DNA from: Ferrovibrio sp.
Lineage (GTDB): Bacteria; Pseudomonadota; Alphaproteobacteria; Ferrovibrionales; Ferrovibrionaceae
NCBI RefSeq assembly: GCF_029255545.1
Contig: NZ_JANLJJ010000068.1
Location: 1-64,000, forward strand
Direction: 5' to 3'
Length of the DNA stretch: 64,000 bases
Of the stretch, positions 61,425 through 64,000 are shown one piece after another. The notes beneath the pieces are model-generated. The model was not told the origin of the DNA and did no database searches. It worked only from the letters and a program-made list of their open reading frames with translations. The translations under genes were made by a program, and so were the position numbers. The first letter of the stretch is position 1. Every line of letters begins with the position of its first letter.

Positions 61425-63872
61425 ATGACCGTCGCGACAACCACAGACCCTGCCGCCCTGCCACTATGGACCGAGGAGCCCGCGAGCCGCCGGGATCGGG
61501 CGCGTATCCGGGCGCGCATCGGTGGGCTCCACTGTTCGCTCTGCACGAGCACCATCGAAAAGGCGCTCGGCCGCAAGCCCGGCGTCGACAAGGTGGCGGT
61601 GAGCCTCACCCACGAGCAGGCTCTGGTTGAATACGACCCCGCCATAGCCGACCCAACTGAACTCCTCCAGACGCTGCGCGATATTGGCTACACATTGCAC
61701 GATCCGCGCAAGCTGCGCGCCTTCGAGGAGGAGGAACGCGATCTCGTGCGCGAGGGTCGGCGCTTCCTTGTCGCCGTCGCCTTCAGCCTGATTGCCATCG
61801 CGCTCATCGCAGCGCCAACAGGCATCGGATCAACCGCGCTGCCGCTCGTCGCCGCACTCGGCCTCATCGGCTTCGTGTTCCTGGTGCTCCGTGCGCAAGG
61901 ACTATGGATCGCGACTTCAAGCGCAACGGGTCTCGGGGTGCTTGCCGGCTCACTGCTCCTGTACCGCGAGACGCTCGGTGTTACGGCGGCCACGCCGTGG
62001 CTGGTCGGTGCGCTTGCAGTTCTCCTCGTCTTCGGCGTCGCCCGTCACATCCTGAGCATGGCGATCCAGGCGCTGCGCCGGGGGATTCTGAATCAGCACG
62101 TGCTCTTGGAAGCAGGCGCGTTCGCCGGCCTCACGGGCGGCCTGATCGGGCTCACCTTCGATCCGCCCGGCTACCCGACCGCGCCGTTCTTCGCGGTCTC
62201 GGTCATGGTCGCCACCTACCATCTCTTCTCCGAATGGCTGTCGCTCATCGTCAAGACCCGCAGCTCTCAGGCGGTCAAGCGCCTGCTCGACCTCCAGCCG
62301 GACGTCGCCCGCGTTGTGCGGAACGGCCGCGAGGTGGAGATCCCGATAGCGGACGTCGTGGTCGACGACCTCGTGCGCATCCGCCCAGGCGAACACTTGC
62401 CCGTCGATGGCGAGGTGGTGGAGGGGCATTCTTCGGTCAATCAGGCGCTCGTCACCGGCGAGCCGATACCAGTCGAGCGCTCGGTCGGCGATAAGGTCAT
62501 CGGTGGATCGATCAACGGCACGGGCGCGCTGCTCGTCCGGGTCACCGCGGTTGGCGAGCAGAGCTTCCTGCAGCGCATCGCACGCGAGGTCGAGGACGCC
62601 CGCGCTCTGAAGCCCGGCCTTCTGCACCTCGTCGACCGCGTGCTTGTCGTCTACACACCAACGGTACTCACGATCGCGTTGCTCGCGGCGCTTGGCTGGA
62701 TGATTGTTCCCTGGCTGCTCGGCAGCGAGCCCGACCTGCAGCGGGCGGTATTCGCGGGTCTGAGCGTGCTGGTCATGGGCTATCCCTGCGCCGTCGGCAT
62801 CTCGGCGCCGCTGTCGATCGTGCGTGGCGCGGGTGAGGCGGCCGAGCGGGGAATCCTCATGCGCACCGGCGAGGCGTTCCAGGGCTACCGGCTGGTGAGC
62901 CAGGTCGCCTTCGACAAGACCGGGACGCTGACCGAGGGGCGACCGCGCCTTATCGAGATCGAAGCTACAGGCATCACCGAGGAGGGTCTGCTCGGCGTCG
63001 CTGCCGCAGCCGAAGCCTCCTCCGAGCATCCGCTGGCTGACGCGATCGTAACCGCTGCCTTCGAGCGGAATATCACGCCGCCTGAGGTGGAGCGCTTCGA
63101 GGCTGTTCCGGGCAAGGGCGTTCGTGTGCGCATCGGTACGGAAACCGTGCTGGCCGGTAGCCCACGCTTCATGACCGAGAGCGGCATTGACTTGGCGTCG
63201 CTGGCGAGCCGCATCGTTACGCTCGAACGCGCCGGACGCACCGTCATCGCTGTCTGCCGCAACGGGCAGCCTCTTGGCCTACTCGCCCTTGGCGACACTG
63301 TCAGGAGCGAGGCCGCCCAAACATTGGCCGCACTGAAAGATGTGGGCGTCAGAACCGTGCTGGTGACTGGCGACAACGAGCTCGCGGCGCGACGGGTCGC
63401 GGCCGAGGTCGGGATCGACGAGGTTCACGCCGGAATCCTCCCCGGCGAAAAGGCGGCGCTCGTGCGGCGGCTTCAGGAAAGGGGCCGAGTGGCAATGGTC
63501 GGCGATGGCATCAACGATGCGCCGGCGCTGATGCAGGCGGATGTCGGTATCGCCATGGGCGGGGGCACTGACATCGCCATCGATGCGGCCGACATCATCA
63601 TCCTGAGCAATCGGCTCGACGGTGTGGTGACCGCCCGAGAGATCAGCCGCCGCAGCTACCGCAAAATGGTGCAGAACGTCTCGCTCGCCTTCCTGTTCAA
63701 CGGTATCGGCGTGCCGCTGGCGACGACCGGGCTCGTCTATCCGGTCTGGGCGATGGTGGCCATGGCGGTGAGCGTGACGACGATCTTCTTCAACTCGCTG
63801 TGGGGCCAGCCCTCGCTGTTCTTCCAAGCCATCCTCAGCGTCGGCAAACCGGTCGCAGCGGAGAAGGCATGA
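61425..63872 (+). CDS. Heavy-metal P1B-type ATPase with YPC membrane motif
   Basis: 815 residues. Inner-membrane metal pump. The N-terminal HMA domain has GGLHCSLCTSTIEKAL (C37/C40). A membrane region follows with helices from about 100. The catalytic core carries VTGEPIPVERSVGD (actuator), the phosphorylated Asp in FDKTGTLTEGR (D497), SSEHPLADAI (HP motif) and VGDGINDAPALMQ. The metal-site helix reads VMGYPCAVGISAP (453-455), YPC rather than CPC or SPC, so metal specificity cannot be read off; the HMA-bearing regulator suggests mercury or another soft metal. Controlled by the dyad promoter 75 bp upstream. Confidence 0.93.
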   Translation: MTVATTTDPAALPLWTEEPASRRDRARIRARIGGLHCSLCTSTIEKALGRKPGVDKVAVSLTHEQALVEYDPAIADPTELLQTLRDIGYTLHDPRKLRAFEEEERDLVREGRRFLVAVAFSLIAIALIAAPTGIGSTALPLVAALGLIGFVFLVLRAQGLWIATSSATGLGVLAGSLLLYRETLGVTAATPWLVGALAVLLVFGVARHILSMAIQALRRGILNQHVLLEAGAFAGLTGGLIGLTFDPPGYPTAPFFAVSVMVATYHLFSEWLSLIVKTRSSQAVKRLLDLQPDVARVVRNGREVEIPIADVVVDDLVRIRPGEHLPVDGEVVEGHSSVNQALVTGEPIPVERSVGDKVIGGSINGTGALLVRVTAVGEQSFLQRIAREVEDARALKPGLLHLVDRVLVVYTPTVLTIALLAALGWMIVPWLLGSEPDLQRAVFAGLSVLVMGYPCAVGISAPLSIVRGAGEAAERGILMRTGEAFQGYRLVSQVAFDKTGTLTEGRPRLIEIEATGITEEGLLGVAAAAEASSEHPLADAIVTAAFERNITPPEVERFEAVPGKGVRVRIGTETVLAGSPRFMTESGIDLASLASRIVTLERAGRTVIAVCRNGQPLGLLALGDTVRSEAAQTLAALKDVGVRTVLVTGDNELAARRVAAEVGIDEVHAGILPGEKAALVRRLQERGRVAMVGDGINDAPALMQADVGIAMGGGTDIAIDAADIIILSNRLDGVVTAREISRRSYRKMVQNVSLAFLFNGIGVPLATTGLVYPVWAMVAMAVSVTTIFFNSLWGQPSLFFQAILSVGKPVAAEKA

Positions 63873-64000
63873 GCGCAGTGACCAGAGGACTCCGAAACCC
63901 CTTCAGGACCCGGGTTCGCACCAGCGTCGTCGTGCTCCTCCTCGCCATCATCATCGGCCTCTTCGCGGTGATGGTGCAGGGTGCCTCCCTCACGCGGCAG
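63869..64000 (+). CDS. ABC-type permease, N-terminal part (window edge)
   Basis: Only 44 codons lie in the window. It overlaps the ATPase stop by 4 nt (ATGA). The visible part, NPFRTRVRTSVVVLLLAIII followed by a further hydrophobic stretch, looks like the start of a FtsX/MacB-type permease. The coupling suggests membership of the metal module, but a partner ATPase is not in view. Confidence 0.6.
   Translation, partial: MSAVTRGLRNPFRTRVRTSVVVLLLAIIIGLFAVMVQGASLTRQ

Noticed and set aside
61950-63029. 359-codon open frame on the minus strand
   Set aside because: Antisense to the P-type ATPase core motifs; shadow frame.
11391-64000. Second copy of the tRNA-Asn 3' end (attR) inside the window
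   Set aside because: No repeat of the T-arm and acceptor sequence was noticed by reading; the right boundary is probably beyond 64 kb. A direct string search would settle it.

Overview
The window is GC-rich DNA from an alphaproteobacterium, possibly of the Rhodospirillales; the order is an inference. Positions 1-11390 look like ordinary chromosome. They carry tRNA-Asp, an RpoH-type sigma factor, a MarR regulator, a MoxR/VWA pair, a chemotaxis receptor, a duplicated pair of membrane-anchored coiled-coil genes, rpsI-rplM, a thioesterase and tRNA-Asn.

From tRNA-Asn (11316-11390) to the right edge the DNA looks like one integrative and conjugative element whose far end is outside the window. A large serine recombinase (11349-13025) reads into the tRNA gene. 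Next come a VapBC-like pair overlapping a restriction-endonuclease-like gene (13585-15271). A tightly packed seven-gene leftward operon (32998 to 15287) follows and is the most interesting part of the window. It encodes a DEAD/DEAH helicase with a C-terminal DUF1998 (MrfA zinc-binding) region, a SNF2 helicase, a 1615-residue N6-adenine methyltransferase, a Rad50-like ATPase with a CPVC motif, an HNH nuclease, a PIN-domain protein and a protein of no recognised family. The first three match class 1 DISARM content with drmA and drmB fused and no drmC. The ATPase/HNH pair recalls Septu (PtuA/PtuB). I infer a composite anti-phage system not described in this form.

The element backbone (34.4-56.7 kb) carries ArdC antirestriction, a HEPN-like protein, ParB, a Strawberry-notch helicase/methylase, a Toprim protein, DUF2493, DUF736 (twice), DUF2285, an AlpA-like HTH, replication initiator RepA with iterons, ParA and a small partner, DUF2840, a TraF-like S26 peptidase, a lytic transglycosylase and a DUF3363 relaxase. 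Three backbone genes (ardC, parB, the notch gene) share a three-tiered hairpin leader ending at the start codon, and a 227-nt multi-branched structure precedes the DUF2493 gene. No coupling protein or mating-pair genes are visible; they presumably lie to the right.

Cargo after the relaxase (56.7-64 kb) is metal resistance: a merA-merF-merP-merT operon divergent from merR with a textbook MerR promoter, a broken ynfA remnant, then a second module with a MerR regulator fused to an HMA metal-binding domain, a CcdA-like membrane protein, a P1B-type ATPase with an unusual YPC motif, and the start of an ABC-type permease. The second module has two copies of the same operator, suggesting one small regulon.
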